From Eupeodes corollae (Eukaryota; Arthropoda; Insecta; Diptera; Syrphidae), in NCBI RefSeq assembly GCF_945859685.1, contig NC_079148.1:39877946-39941945 (forward strand): DNA of 64,000 nucleotides. The letters run 5' to 3'. The notes under the pieces are model-generated. The model saw nothing but the letters and a program-made list of their open reading frames with translations. It did no database searches and was not told where the DNA came from. Within the stretch, counting starts at the first letter, position 1; each line of letters begins with the position of its first letter. This document shows, piece by piece, positions 34,176 to 46,790 of this stretch. A program made the translations under genes and the position numbers.

Positions 34176-37100
34176 TTTGAAGCCAATCTCAGCCTCTATT
34201 CTTATTTCAGACTAGTTTTACTTTTAGAAAAAATCAAAATTTTAATTAACTTTTAAAAAACACACCCATCTTAAGTTGTTAACGAATAATATTTGTAATT
34301 AAACATTTTACTCTGGGTTTATAGAAGGCACAAAAAATAGAATAAATTATTTCTTTTTCTTCCCTCGGAAAACTAAATTTTATGTTAACCTATATTTCGA
34401 AATGTCCCATGGAGTAAGCGTTGCTCCCAATGTCTTTTTAACCTATTTAACTAAATGTTTTCAAAAGTAGGCACATATTCTTCACCACAAAAACCAACAA
34501 TCATACTAACAAAAAGTTTTTGGAGAGAAGAAAAGACATGTAACTTTTTATGTTTTATTTTTGAACAACACAATAGGATTAAGCACTCCAGGAACCAAAT
34601 GATCCCGTTCGAATGGAATAAGTAGATTTCCCTGGAACTGAGACTTGATTCCAAACTGTCTTCGCCATAATATCATTATTTTACGAAGCGTGTATATAGA
34701 TAAAAATACTCGTTTAGGTACTTCCTCCACCTTAAATCTAGAAGTAGTAGTTGGGAGCTTAACCGTCACATAACGTGTAACTGATGGGTGGATTTTGTGA
34801 CTGCATTATTTTATAACTTCAACTTCACATAAGTTTGCAAGGACCCATGCTGCAGCAGCAAAAGCAGATGCAGATGCAGATGGATAGATGATTTGGTTGC
34901 CTGATGCTACGACTCGACTACAAGTAGGTATAGCAAGCAGCTCAAATGAATGGAGTCTCATTTACATTGCGCTTGATGCAAATGCTGCTGCAGGATGGGT
35001 TCCGGCAATTTTTGTTTTGTGTGCCAAAACAGCGATGTGTTCCAAATTTCACTAAATATTTCTTTTCCTGCCTTCACCGTCATCGTCGTTTTCGTCGTCA
35101 TCGTGATCGTCATTTGGGTGAGCGGATGAAAGGAGTTGAACAAAAAGAACCAGCACATCTCTAACACCATCCACCCACTGCCGCCGCCGCCACCCCCATC
35201 ATCTACCACTAGGTACATAACCGCAATCCTGGAAGGGGGTGAGGTGGAGGAGGTGTGGGCAGCAAAACTAGCAACAGGAGCTAAAAGAAGTGCATACGAG
35301 CATCTATGTGTATAGATTTTAGATAGAGAAGTGATGATGGTTGTGTGTAATATCTATGTATGTGATTCGATTGTGCTGTGGCCTGTCCCAGCATTATTAT
35401 CACATCATCCGAGTAATCCATCCAAAGGTACGAGTATCTGGCAAAATGCAGATTTCCATTGCAGTCCTAGAATAATGGATTACCAATCAGCTTTGGATTT
35501 TGAGGCCAGATCTAATTGTTGACCTCTGTTGGTTGGACATTGAGAGGATGGATGGTTTGATTGGAAAACCGTGTTGATGTGTTTCCGGGGTAAGCTATAG
35601 GAGGTAACATTTAAATTTTGTGGCTTTTAACAACTAACAAGGATTTCAAACTTTGATGCTGATTTTGTGTGTGCATAATTTATTGTATGTCTATAAATGT
35701 AAAATCACATGTATATCCATTATCTGGGTGAAATTTGAAAATCAATCAAATGATTGCAACTTAGTTGCATAGTTCTCTTTAAGGAGCAGCTTTTATTTGA
35801 AGTTATATTCCTTAGAACTGTGTAGATTCACATGACCTTGAACTATAAGAGTTAGCGTGGTTGATCATTCGTGGAAGAAAGACGCACAAATTTTCAATTT
35901 TTAAAATCTCATATTTGCTGCTGATGCCACCGCAATTCTCGATTGAGGATTTTTATGTCAAAAACCAAAAATTAATTTAATCAATTCATTGATTGGTTGG
36001 TATTCTTCGTTAAATCCTAAAAGAATCAGGTTTTTCTTTCCTCAGTTGGCTCTTTTCTTATCCACTTTTCTATATTTTCTACTTCAACAGTCTCAAAGTC
36101 CTCCATGTCTGTCGTGTTACCGTCGTCGTACTCGTATTCATCCTCGTCCTCGTCTTCATCCTCATCCTCTCAGACATTAAGAAAAAGGTTTAGTTTTATT
36201 CGCGAAATTCAAGGATGTAACAAAATCCTTAAACTGCACTTTCCTATCGCGGTATTTTCCTTTTATGTAGAAGAATCTCTTTCGTCATCATCATCTTCAT
36301 CGTGATAGCATCAGCCACAGCCCTCAAAGAATAGAAAAACTCCTTACAAATTCAATAGGTGACAGCAGCTTCAGTCTTAAATGAATGCAGGAAACTTTTA
36401 ATTTAATAAGGTGGCAGTTTATTTTTAATTTTAGTTTTTGTTAGTTACCATCTAGCGCCATTCACCGACATCGCTGCCATCGCTGACGCTGATGCCGCCA
36501 TATCGCCTGCGGTATCTACTATCTTATGTGTGTATATATGTATATAACCTTGTGGTGGCGGTGGATATATGACAATGGTTTGTGATGGTGCGGCTAGCGC
36601 GGCAGCCTGCGCGCCATAGACGTTAAGTCGAGGTATTCATTTGAACTCAACGTAATATTCTGAAGGACATCGATGACCTTTGGATAAGTTTCTTTTGCAT
36701 TGGAAAACATTCCACAAAGAACTATTTCCTATGAAGGGAAATTAATTTAAATTGTGGGTTTGCAGATATTTTGAAGTTAGAATAAAAACAGAATGAAGTT
36801 GAAAATTTTCTATTGAACTTTAAATCAGCTTAATGGCAGGAAAGAGTTTAGCGTTTTGTATTGTTTTTATCCCTGAAGAAAGTAAGCGTAGAATGATTAT
36901 AGTTTGTGGGTTTGACTTTGAATATGTATGAATACGAGAACAAAAAGATTTATATTGCTAAAGGTTAGATTTGTTTTTGTTGTGTAAGTCAATGTTAAGG
37001 ACAAAGGTTAAATTAAGTTGGGTTAAACTTTCTTAACAATTTTTATTTGCGGTAGTTTAAACGAATGTTAAGCTATGAAAGTTAAATTCAAAACAAAGAT

Positions 37101-37263
37101 TTATTTAAGGTATAATGTTTATTTAAGGCCAAGAGTGAAAACAATCGAAATTGGTAAATATTTTCAAAGTCAGTCATTGACATTTGATATTTGTTTTTGC
37201 ATTTTATAGACATAATTATATATCGAAGTAAAAGAGTTAGAGAAATAATTTTGTAATCGGATC
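34176..37263. other. Non-coding DNA with simple repeats (copy B)
   Basis: Counterpart of 5,763-8,888, with the same GATGCA-, CGTCGT- and TCG/TCC-type simple repeats and no supportable gene. Confidence 0.6.
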
Positions 37264-39846
37264 AAGATGTTCGAATGGTTGACATGTGCATTCAAGAGGA
37301 CACAAGTGTCCACAGGTTTATCTCAAAACCAATCTCTGTCTATCAACTCCTGGTCTAACCTTCCCGTGGTGAACATCGGGTGCCTGGTACCTCAACTGGA
37401 GACTGGGTTCCAATCCCAGTGGAAACGAGAGAGGGGGAGGAGTGCTTCCACTAAGGCACCGGAGGAATTCTCGAGATGGAATCAATGGTGGCGTCTACAG
37501 TTCCAGTACGGTTGAACTACTTAGTGAACACCTTATAGGGCTTCTTCGACTTATTCGGAGCCCAGGCCTATAATCCTTGGAGTCATACTTAGAATCTGGC
37601 CCTCCAGGTTGGGGGTTGTCTCGTCGGGGTGACTTTATGGCCACGTAAAAGCTTTCATAGTTGCTAAGCACCAACAAGTCTCGGATACGGATGGATTTAC
37701 TGTTGAAAACCAACACAAACGAATTAAGGACAACGAACTTGGATATGCAAGTGGAATGCTAGGTCCCTTAACAGATCACGTGCTGCCGAAGAATTAGCGG
37801 AGGTCGTAGACCGCTATAAAGCAGATATCATTGCCATCCAGGAAATACGATGGGATGGAACGGGCATAAAGAGGATGAAAAACTGCGATATTTACTATGG
37901 TGACGAAAACCAACAGCGCTTATTTAGATGCGGCTTCGTCATTGGAGCCAGACTTAGGCAAGAAGTCTTGAGTTTTAACAGTGTGAGGGAGCGCATCACG
38001 ACAATCGGCATCCAGGCTAAATTCAACAACTCATACTAAACTATATGCGCGCACGCCCCCACAGAAGAGAAAGACGACAACACCAAAGATATGTTCTTTA
38101 AGCTCCTAGGCAAAACTTATGAGCAGTGTTCTAGCTACGATATTAAAATAGTCCTGTCCGATTTTAATGCCAAGCTTAGAAGGGAAGACATCTTTGGTGG
38201 AATAATCGGGAAGAACAGCCTGCACGACAACACTTCCGACAACGGATTCAGGCTCATAGATTTTGCTGCGGGGCTAAACGTCATGGTAGCCAGTACGCGT
38301 TTTCCACACCTCAACATCCACAAAGGAACTTGGACTTCTCCAGATCAATCTACCGTCAACCAGATTGACCACATTGCGATCGACGTCAGACACGCTTCCA
38401 GCATTATGGATGTACGAACTTTCCGAGGAGCTAACATCGACTCGGACCACTACCTCGTTGTAGCCAAGGTAACACTTTGGATTTCCAGACCCGAGGCAAA
38501 ACAGAAAGGTGCTGGGAGAAGGTACAACGTCGAACTTCTACAATCGCCAGAGATCGCCAAATCCTTTTCCGACCGAGTTACAAGTAACCTCTCTCGAAGT
38601 TCTCTGCCGCCAACACAATGTATCGAAAACCAGTGGCAACATTGCCAAGATGCAATCAGAGAAACCGCCTCTGATGTGCTGCTTTTCAAACAGCCACCAA
38701 CAAAGAACCCCTGGTTTGATGAGGAATGTCGACAGGCAAATGCAGCCAAATAACAGGCACGCAATGCGAGGCTGCATAAAAGGACGAAAGCTGTTCATGA
38801 GCTCTATGAGCAGAACAGGCAAGAGGAACACCGACTTCTTAAAAGGAAAAAGAGATTGCAAGAGTCGAAGATGTTGAAAGGTTTAAAAGCAGGAATGAAG
38901 TTCGAAAGTTTTATGAACAGGTGAAACGAAACTCACAGGTACATAAACCTAGAACCGAAGGCTGCAAAGACGAAAGTGGAAACATCATAGTGGAACCGCA
39001 GTTAATGCTGAGGATATGGAAGGACCACTTCTGCAGACTGTATAACGGCGACGACGAACTGAATTTCGCTTTCCGGCAGGGTGATCTATTCAACATAGAC
39101 GACGAAAGCCAACAATCCCGTCCTCCCGACTTAGACGAAGTAAAGATTGCCATATCTAAGTTGAAGTCTAATAAAGCCGCTGGAGCGGATGGCTTGAATG
39201 ACGAGCTCTTTAAAGCAGCTGGAGATAAGTTGGTTAGGAGCATGCACCAAGTTATCTGTAAGATATGGTCGGAAGAAAGCATGCCCGATGAATGGAACCT
39301 CAGTATTGTTTGCCCGATCCTGAAAAAAGGAGACCCTCTAAACTGCACTAACTATTGAGGAATCAGTCTACTAATCATCGCCTATAAAATCTTCCCTGCT
39401 GTAATATGTGAACGCCTGAAGCCCATCGTCAACAACCTGATAGGTCCTTATCAGTGTGGTTTTAGACCAGGAAAATCCACAGTTGATCAAATATTCACAT
39501 TACGACAGGTCCTGGAAAAACCCCTAGAACACCAAATCGACACCCACCATCTTTTCATCGATTTCAAGGCCGCATATGACAGCATCTACATGGACGAGCA
39601 GTATAGAGGCATGTCTAGTTTTGGCATCCCTGCGAAACTCGTCCATAAAGGTTTAAAACAACTTAACAGAACCTTTCGATGCCAAAAAAGGTTTTAGACA
39701 AGGTGATGCGCTGTCATGTGACTTTTTTAACACCGTGCTTGAAAGAATAGTGAAAAGCTCACACGTCAACACTAGAGGCACTTTCTTTCAAAAGTCCGTC
39801 CAATTACTGGCATATACTTATGACATTGACATAAACGGAAAAACGA
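37264..39846 (+). mobile_element. RTE-type LINE with 5' leader (copy B)
   Basis: Longer version of the element at 8,889. The leader (about 37,264-37,690) contains a hairpin like a tRNA T-arm (37,402-37,418). The endonuclease runs from about 37,700 to 38,470 (GARLRQEVLSF, APTEEKDD, DFNAKLRREDIFGGI, NQIDHIAIDVR, DSDHYLVVAKV). The linker ends WFDEECRQANAAK at a TAA (38,751-38,753). RT pieces follow: KSNKAAGADGLNDELFKAAG near 39,170, CPILKKGDPLN then TGA at 39,356-39,358, QCGFRPGKSTVDQIF, HHLFIDFKAAYDSIY, and a YTYD catalytic remnant near 39,815. Both stops are shared with copy A. A small deletion near 39,640 and loss of the C-terminus add to the decay. Confidence 0.87.
37402..37418 (+). other. 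tRNA T-arm-like hairpin with B-box match in an RTE leader
   Basis: CTGGGTTCCAATCCCAG forms a 5-bp stem closing a 7-nt loop, exactly the geometry of a tRNA T-arm. GGTTCCAATCC fits the pol III B-box. No correctly spaced A-box or full cloverleaf is present: TGGTACCTCAACTGG lies only a few bases upstream. This may be chance or a relic; a promoter role is not shown. Confidence 0.4.
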
Positions 39847-39952
39847 TGATGTAGTAGCCATTTAAACGATTATGTATTTAAAACATAATGTAATTGATAG
39901 GGCTCTCAAATAAAAATAAAACCTAATTATGTTTCATTTAAAACTTTAACAA

Positions 39953-40375
39953 CTTGTTTTACTAACTTCCCAAAGGAAGTTCTGGCAATGGGTTTGATTT
40001 TTTGAATTTGACATTTCTCGTCGTTTTAAGGTCCCTAGAGTCGAAATAAAAGATTTTTAGAAAGATGCTTGTGCGTGTGTGTGTCCGTACGTCCATACGT
40101 TCGCGACGTTTTTTTGTAGTCCATAGCTTAAGAACCAGTAGAGACATCGATTTCAAATAAATAATAATGCAGAAAGATGCAGAAAGGGCTCTCAAGAAAA
40201 TTGTGTATGTAGTATTTTTACCATAGCAGTTTAACTAAAAGGTGAACATTTTGGTTAACTCTAAATATTTCACGACCCAAAAACGCTAGAGACTGGAATT
40301 AAATTTTATATAATATATTGTAAAGTGATATCAAAGACATATATTTTTTGAAAAGAAATCCAAATAACCTTTTTT
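39953..40375 (-). repeat. Dispersed hairpin-ended repeat, inverted copy
   Basis: Inverted relative to 24,560-25,010 and 53,500-53,960. Its outer end carries a perfect hairpin, ACTTCC-CAAA-GGAAGT (39,965-39,980). It also holds the GTGTGTCCGTACGTCCATAC segment near 40,076, corresponding to the CGTACG-rich region of the other copies. Copy A retains only 11,406-11,535 of it. Confidence 0.7.
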
Positions 40376-41165
40376 CTGTCACCTCGAAAATCTTACGAAT
40401 GCAAAACGATTTGTGCAACGGTAGATTTGGCGACCCATGAAGGCCATTTTGTTTTGGTTACGGTGCGGTAGATGTGGTGACCCTTAGCAGTCGATTGTTC
40501 AACGTTTGGTGGCCAAATTTCAGTAAACAATCAATCAACACCCGTACGTTCAAGGAACGCAAGTTTGGTCGAAAACATCGCCGCGGTCCGTGGAAGTGAA
40601 CAACAGAACCCAATGCAGTCCTCGACATGCACAAAAACTCGGCCTTTCGAAAACTTCAACTTAGCGAATTTCGCGTAAGAACTTGGGCCTAGACCCCTAA
40701 AAGATCGAATTGACCCAGGAGCTCAAAGTTCATGACCATAATGGTTTGGAAGATGACCTCAATTTTGCCCGAAAAGTCGTCTTTAGTGCCGAGCTTTTTC
40801 GTGGATGAATGGCTTTGTTAACAAGCCAAATTGCCGTATATGGGGCGACACCAAATCACACGAGGTTCACCAATGAAATTTCAAAAAGTAACCGTTTGGT
40901 GTGGGTTTTGAGATGTCGGAATGGTTGGTCGGTAGTTTTTTTTTAAAACACCTTTAGTGAGGTGGTCAACGTCCACAGCGAGCGCTACATATCGATGGTA
41001 ACTAATTTCTTGTGGCCCAAATTGAACATATGGAACTAGACGACATGTCGTTCCAGCAGGACAGCGCTACGTGCCACAGCTTTCATAGCCCATTAAGCAG
41101 AAAGAAAGCGTTTTACGGAGCGTGGCAGTTGCTTCGAAAACAATCCGAAATCCGAAAATCGGACT
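40376..41165 (+). mobile_element. Mariner-type transposase relic, third family (copy B, longer)
   Basis: The broken frames follow mariner order. An upstream region near 40,430-40,560 (GGCCATTTTGTTTTGGTTAC, also present at about 61,140) precedes remnants of the helix-turn-helix part (near 40,565-40,680). Then come a DEWLC..NK segment near 40,803, KVTVWCGF near 40,888 and LDDMSFQQDSATCHSF near 41,034-41,080 with the second catalytic Asp. The third Asp region is lost. Stops are frequent. It corresponds to 11,536-11,905 in copy A and to 61,030-61,720. Confidence 0.68.
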
Positions 41166-42655
41166 GTTTTAAAAATTTTAATTTAAGATATTTTCAATTA
41201 ATTCAAATAATATCAAGTTAAAAAACGCAGTGATAGTCCAATCATAATTTTGTTTAAACTAAACTAAAAAAAAAACAAGTGAAAAAATACCCGATTTTAC
41301 GAACTTTTTTTTCAAAACGTAATATTTTGTCATTTTTTTTCCATTTGTTGTAGATCCGACTATATCTGCACTCTTTCTGATTTAGAATCTTCTTGAATTT
41401 TATGTTTAAGATGAATGAAAGCCTCGAAATCTCGGGGTCCTATTTTTTAGAGGGTCATCTTCGCAGAATTTACCATAGATAAATATTACTATTGTTTTCA
41501 AAATCGGCTTAGGGATATTTGAAATTAAATTTAAAGTAGTAAATATCAAGAAAATTGTTATTTTTGACATATCATTTAGAACTGTTGGCTAATAGACTAT
41601 ATTGAAACAAAATTGGAGCCAAATCAAAGATCGAAAAAATATCTTCTAGATAGTATCAATATTTTTCATATAAATTCAGTATACTTTTATATAACAAGAT
41701 CAATATTTATAAGAAGTTACAAAATATAATTCTTTGGTACCAATGATAAGCTTATTTTAAAGCTAAACACCCGGTCTTACAAAAACCTATTCAAAAAAGA
41801 AGCTGGGATGACTGATAACTTCCCATCCCGTCTGTCGGTTTGTCTTGCTTAAAAAGTTTTAGGTTTTTGTGTTGGGTTAAAAACGTTGTCACTTGAATTA
41901 TTCTTAAGAGTTTTAAAATTACCAACAATATTTTTCATATAAGGAAATAGTTTAGTTTGAAAATGTAGTTTTTGTAAATAGATTTTAAGTCGAAAACAAA
42001 TGTTTACCAATTTTATTATCATTTCTTAAATTTTTACAAATTATATAAATTAAATTAATTTGAGGGATATCAAGAACCGAACATCGATTTTTACCAAATT
42101 TGAGTACTATTTTTTGTACCTAGATTTTATTTTTATATGAACAAAACGGACTGTTGGATTTTTATAAAAATAAAATGCACGACTGGGTCGCACGAACTTG
42201 CTCCTGTATGCATGGAGTCTGTTTAAAAAAGTACATATATAAGATTTAAAAATAAAGCTGCCAAATAAGTTTGTCTTCAAAGATTAAAATGCCATTTGAT
42301 TTGTCAAAAAAACAACGCGATTCATCCCAAGACACAACTCATCCTAGGACAACTCATCCCGGGAATGAAAAATACTTGTAAGCATGCTTAACGAAACCAA
42401 TTGTTTGTGTATTCAATTAGTTCGTTCAAAGCTTTTTCCTTTAGATAACATTATTTTAATTTCATATAAGAAGAACCGGGATAGAAAATAAATTATCTGA
42501 AGATGAGAAAGAGGCAGAACATGTATGTTAAAATTGTAAAGCGATCGCCTATTGGTTGTGTAGTTAGGTAGGTGTCTAAAACGAATAGTTCATTGGTATG
42601 CTCAGCCATGTTAATGATGATAATGAAGGAATGTTATAAGTAGTTAGAAGGTGCT
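41166..42655. other. AT-rich non-coding DNA containing the empty site of mariner M1
   Basis: No gene. Near 41,485 the sequence reads straight through AAATATTACTATTG, where copy A carries the 1.3-kb mariner at 12,802-14,109. The remainder matches 14,110-15,290. Confidence 0.6.
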
Positions 42656-42729
42656 TACTACAATCCATTCACATTCCTTCTATCCTACATGTAGTCAGCT
42701 TAAACATGGAGTTATTATGTCAGTTTATT

Positions 42730-42915
42730 TTTTTCGTGGCATGATGGTTAGTGCAATGGACTGTCATGCGAGAGGTCTTGAAAAGAGCTTTCTCAAATTT
42801 GCCGTTCGGATTCGGCTTAAAACTGTATGTTCGGATGCCTTGGCAGGGTCCGTCTTGACCTCCGGGGGTCACCTCTTTTTACTGACCTACTCTTGGGACC
42901 AACATTAAACTTTTA
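42730..42915 (+). other. tRNA-like head of a SINE or LINE leader (weak)
   Basis: GATGGTTAGTGCAATGG (about 42,747) resembles the D-arm/A-box of a tRNA, and CTGTCATGCGAGAGGTC continues in the style of an anticodon arm. A B-box-like GTTCGGATTC lies at about 42,813, too far downstream unless about 20 bp were inserted. It sits directly upstream of the LINE ORF1 start at 42,920. A tRNA-derived SINE head or a retrotransposon leader are both possible. Confidence 0.35.
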
Positions 42916-42919
42916 CAAA

Positions 42920-44085
42920 ATGGATGGACTAGACATGACATACGTAGAACCATCCACAGACTTGGAGGATGAACTCTTGGCCTCCAGCGAGGAGACCTTG
43001 AAGGGAAGCTCATTTAGCGCTGGTAGTTCCAGCACGTGTGAGCAACCCTAAACCGTATGCAAAACCGAAACCCTCGAGTAGCAATGCAACTCGAGGAAAA
43101 AAAAACCTTCGGAAGGCGCTCTTTTCAGGAACCACTTCAAAACGGCCTCTCACATTCTTGCCAAGATTGCCAAAAATGAAGAGACCGGAGTGATTTATGA
43201 GAGGGACGCCCAAGATAAAATAAAGTACCAGAAGGTTGTTGATGAATACAACAACTTTCTGGCTAGCCGAGAAAAGGCCGTTAAGCGAAACAGATCTCAG
43301 GTAGAGATCTGCATGTCTCAGAAAAAGAGCAAGCTTGACGACCGGACATACCAGCAGCGCAACTTCGTACTCTTAGTGAGGTTGTCAGGGATGACCTCCA
43401 CGTAAAAGTTGTGGATGAGCTCTCCACAAACAGCAAAGGTCTGCTGAACTCTATCGAGGGCAAGCTCTCTGAGATGGTGTTTTCATACACTATATCAAAC
43501 AATGAGGGCCCCTACCCTAGTTTTTGTTTTATATTTTTGACTCTGGCGAGATGCTCAAGGGGTATAGTGAAAGCATTGCTAAGGTTAGCAATGACTGAGA
43601 GGACTTGAAGCTCAAGCTTATCCCAGCTAAGGACATCCCTAGGCAACCGTAGGCTCGCATTAGGTATCCGCTCATGAGCATAAATCCAAGCGGACAGGAT
43701 CTTATCCGCGGTCTTCAGAGGCAAAATCCGCTGGTCCCTATGCACGGTTGGGCTGTAGTTAAGGCAGAAGAACCGCAGAAGACCAGCGCCTCTTACCTTC
43801 TGCGGATTAGCGAGGAGAGTCTAGGGGCTCTCGAAAAGGATGAGTACAAACTTAGTTTTGGCATAAGGAATGCCAAAATTAAAATTCTGCAGAGTCGTTG
43901 ATGACAGCTCTGCAGCTAAAAATAATTGAAAAAGCTGAAGGTCATCCAGATTAATCTGAAGCACTCTAAGTGTGCTTCAGATAATCTGAGAGTTTTCCTC
44001 AGGGAGGAAAACTTCGACATTGGCGTTATCCAAGAACCGTGGATAAACGGCCTCAAGGTGCGAGGCCTCCAAGACAACAATTAGT
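42920..44085 (+). mobile_element. LINE 5' fragment: ORF1 and endonuclease start (copy B)
   Basis: ORF1 begins at the ATG 42,920 (MDGLDMTYVEPSTDLEDELL) and continues in several frames. These include ERDAQDKIKYQKVVDEYNNF and ASREKAVKRNRSQVEICMSQ (43,190-43,405) and DELSTNSKGLLNSIEGKLSE near 43,411. The C-terminal block is WAVVKAEEPQKTSASYLLRI and SFGIRNAKIKILQSR (ends 43,901). The next reading frame opens an APE-type endonuclease (VIQINLKHSKCASDNL, QEPWINGLKVRG). The element is cut near 44,085, so the reverse transcriptase is missing. This arrangement fits the R1/LOA/I group. The C-terminal ORF1 block reminds me of the DUF4780 type found beside such LINEs; that is a recollection, not a test. 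Confidence 0.7.
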
Positions 44086-44313
44086 TTTGTTAAATAGATT
44101 TTTAGTAAGAAACAAATGTTTATCAATTTTATTATCATTTCTTAAATTTTTACAAATTGGATGAATGAAATCAATTTGAGAGATATCAAGAACCGAACAT
44201 CAATTTTTATCAAATTTATGAAAAAACGGACTGTTGGATTTTTATAAAAAAAAGCTAATGAAAAACAATTAAAGTACTGAAAACAATATTTTCTAAGACA
44301 TACAAAAAGTTTG

Positions 44314-44600
44314 AGGCAACGGTCTAGTCACTGATAAAGCTTCGGTTCCCATCGATCACCGAAATCAATCATCAGTGAGCGTGGTTAGTAGAAAGATGGA
44401 GGACCGTCTCGAAACCTACCGCGTGCTGTTGTCATGTGTTCTTTCTTTCTGTTGTTCTTTCTCTTGTATCCTTCTGTCTTGTATTAATGTCTTGTGTTGT
44501 TATCACCTAACATAGTCTAGTTGCTCAAGGTGCTGTGTTCTCTACTCTGCACATTAATGTACTGAGTAGTGTGAAATGTAATGTAATGTAATGTTATGTT
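44314..44600 (+). mobile_element. SINE with a 5S rRNA-derived head (copy B)
   Basis: Counterpart of 16,129-16,412. The terminal stem of 5S rRNA is still pairable here: GGCAACGG at 44,314 can pair with CTGTTGTC near 44,424-44,431, allowing G-T pairs. In copy A one base of this stem is lost. Internal segments GATCACCGAAAT, GCGTGGTTAGTA and AGATGGAGGACCG are retained, but box A is more altered (AAATCAATCA). The 3' tail has more TAATG-type repeats than copy A (about 44,574-44,595). Confidence 0.75.
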
Positions 44601-44639
44601 AACACAAAAACATTACTTTTACAGATTAAATGAATTATA

Positions 44640-46790
44640 TTTTGTATTTGAAACATGTTTTTTAGCAGTTTTTTACAATGAAGTACGTATACGTATTATT
44701 TACATATATGTTTGTATATGCTTTAAATAATATCCACCTTTGAATTGGAAATAATGTCTTATAAGCATTTGCATCCTTTTTCAATATCAGTGCTAAGCTA
44801 TTTAAAAGCCTTAAACCATCTGTAAGAAAATAATTTTATGACATGGTTCATTCGGCCGATTTATTTTTGTTCAATTATTTTTCAGATAAAATTCAATCTA
44901 AATACAAAATAAATATTCATTTAAAATTCAAATCGATCCATTTACACATCAAGAATTGTTACAATATTAGTAAAGATAGAATAACGCATCGTATAGATGC
45001 AGAAGACAATAAAACATTACAGCATCCATTTTAATATACATACCTAATCAAAAACACCTGTAATAAAAGATTCAAGTTCCCTTATGTTGTGACATAAAAT
45101 CAACCATCCGTATTTAATAATATTCGATCAATTGATATTATTAGCCCAACTTTACTCAAGCAGAAGTCCTTATAGGTTAGGTAGGTACCTAAAGTAATTG
45201 AAAACAAACTTCCTATTCCAATCGAAGTCGACGAGGCTTCACTCCTAATTCAATATCGAATTTCTCCCAGACTTTTGAATAATAATTTCCTCCTCTAGCT
45301 TTTGGTCAGCTGGAGTAGAAGAATTGTTCAACATTTCTTCCCTAAGAAAATACATAATTCCCATTGAATGTATCTATGCACGTCTCTAGGAGTATAAAGT
45401 CGGAGATATAGATGAAGAATTTTTATAACTTATGTTTGTTATATTATACGAACATTATTTGTTTGGGAGAAAAGGGACAAGAGACTTTTTCAAAAACTAT
45501 GCTTTTCGTAATGCTTTATGCATAACTATTTTGCATGAAATGAAGATTTACAAGAACTTTTGTTATAATAATTCTTGTAAGGACGAACCTAGGAAGAGAC
45601 GAAGAAGATTATTGAAGTGTTTGTTGAAAGGATATACAATACAAAGACAAACTTGTAGCTTGTTGTAAAGATACAAAACTGAAAACTGAAGCTAAAATGA
45701 AATATTAGAATGAAAATGAACTTGGTTTTGAATTGCAGCAGCAGATCACTGTAGTCGTATTATATTGTCCCTGATCTGATGGTCCAGGGGGAGAAGAGCT
45801 ATGGTCACTTTTGTTTAGTTTTCTCCCTCTCTAAGCAAAGCTAATGTATTTTATGTGATGTGCCTGTATAGCAGAGTATTTATATTTTCAAAACATGCAA
45901 CTTTAAGTCTTCAGCCGTCCCAAATACCCATTGGTCATAATCGTTATGGATTTAATGGACGTGACGAGCATTAAATTAAATTCAACATCATCATCTGCAG
46001 TAAGGTTCTATGGTATGATGTTGGTGGTGCTGGTGGTGGTGGTGTTGGTGTTGGTGTTGGCCTACCTCGGTGTTTTATACTTCATTCATGAGCCTTGAGC
46101 TAAATTGGTTATTTGCTGAACAATGCAAAAGTGTATAAGGTACCTTCGACGATGAGAACGACATAGACGACAACGACGAACGACAAAGTAGTATCATCAG
46201 ATGAACCATTGGGGAAAACAAGGAAACAACACACATAAAAAAGGTTTAAATCTCATTAAGGATGGAAAGGATTGGGCCCAAAAGGCCCTCAATCAGTGGC
46301 GGATTAAGATTTTGTTTATAACATAAAATTAAAATAATGTATCATGCTAGGGGCGAGCGTGTCACCGACTATTTTAAGTGTTAAGTTGAGCATATAGTAC
46401 TCGTATCAGTATTGAAAAGGCTACGTCGAATATTGGCTTTTCGTTTCATAACTACATATATACACAAATCCATGTCAGTTTATGGCTATTCTACTATATG
46501 TAGAGGGGTGGCTGGCGTATCCTCGTAAAAAGAACAACATGTCCTTTGTCTTAACCATTAATATATATTTCCATTAAGTTATGATAAAGACAGCTATCTT
46601 TGAAAAAAAATATGTTATCCAAGAGACTTTTTTGAAGAACGAAATTAAAAAATGCTGTTGGAGAAGCAGAAGACCGATCAATATTGGAGTTCAATATTTT
46701 AAAAAGGCGAATTGATCAATGAATAGATTTGTAAAGAAATATAACAGAGTTAAGTGAAACATTATTATAAGTTGTATTTCAATGTTTTGC
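44640..46790. other. Non-coding DNA (copy B)
   Basis: Counterpart of 16,440-18,590 with no supportable gene. The GGTGTTGGT-type minisatellite near 46,018-46,062 is longer than in copy A. Confidence 0.5.

Noticed and set aside
37377..37425. A complete tRNA gene or tRNA-derived SINE in the RTE leader.
   Set aside because: Only the T-arm is convincing. The A-box-like motif is too close and no acceptor or anticodon stems form.
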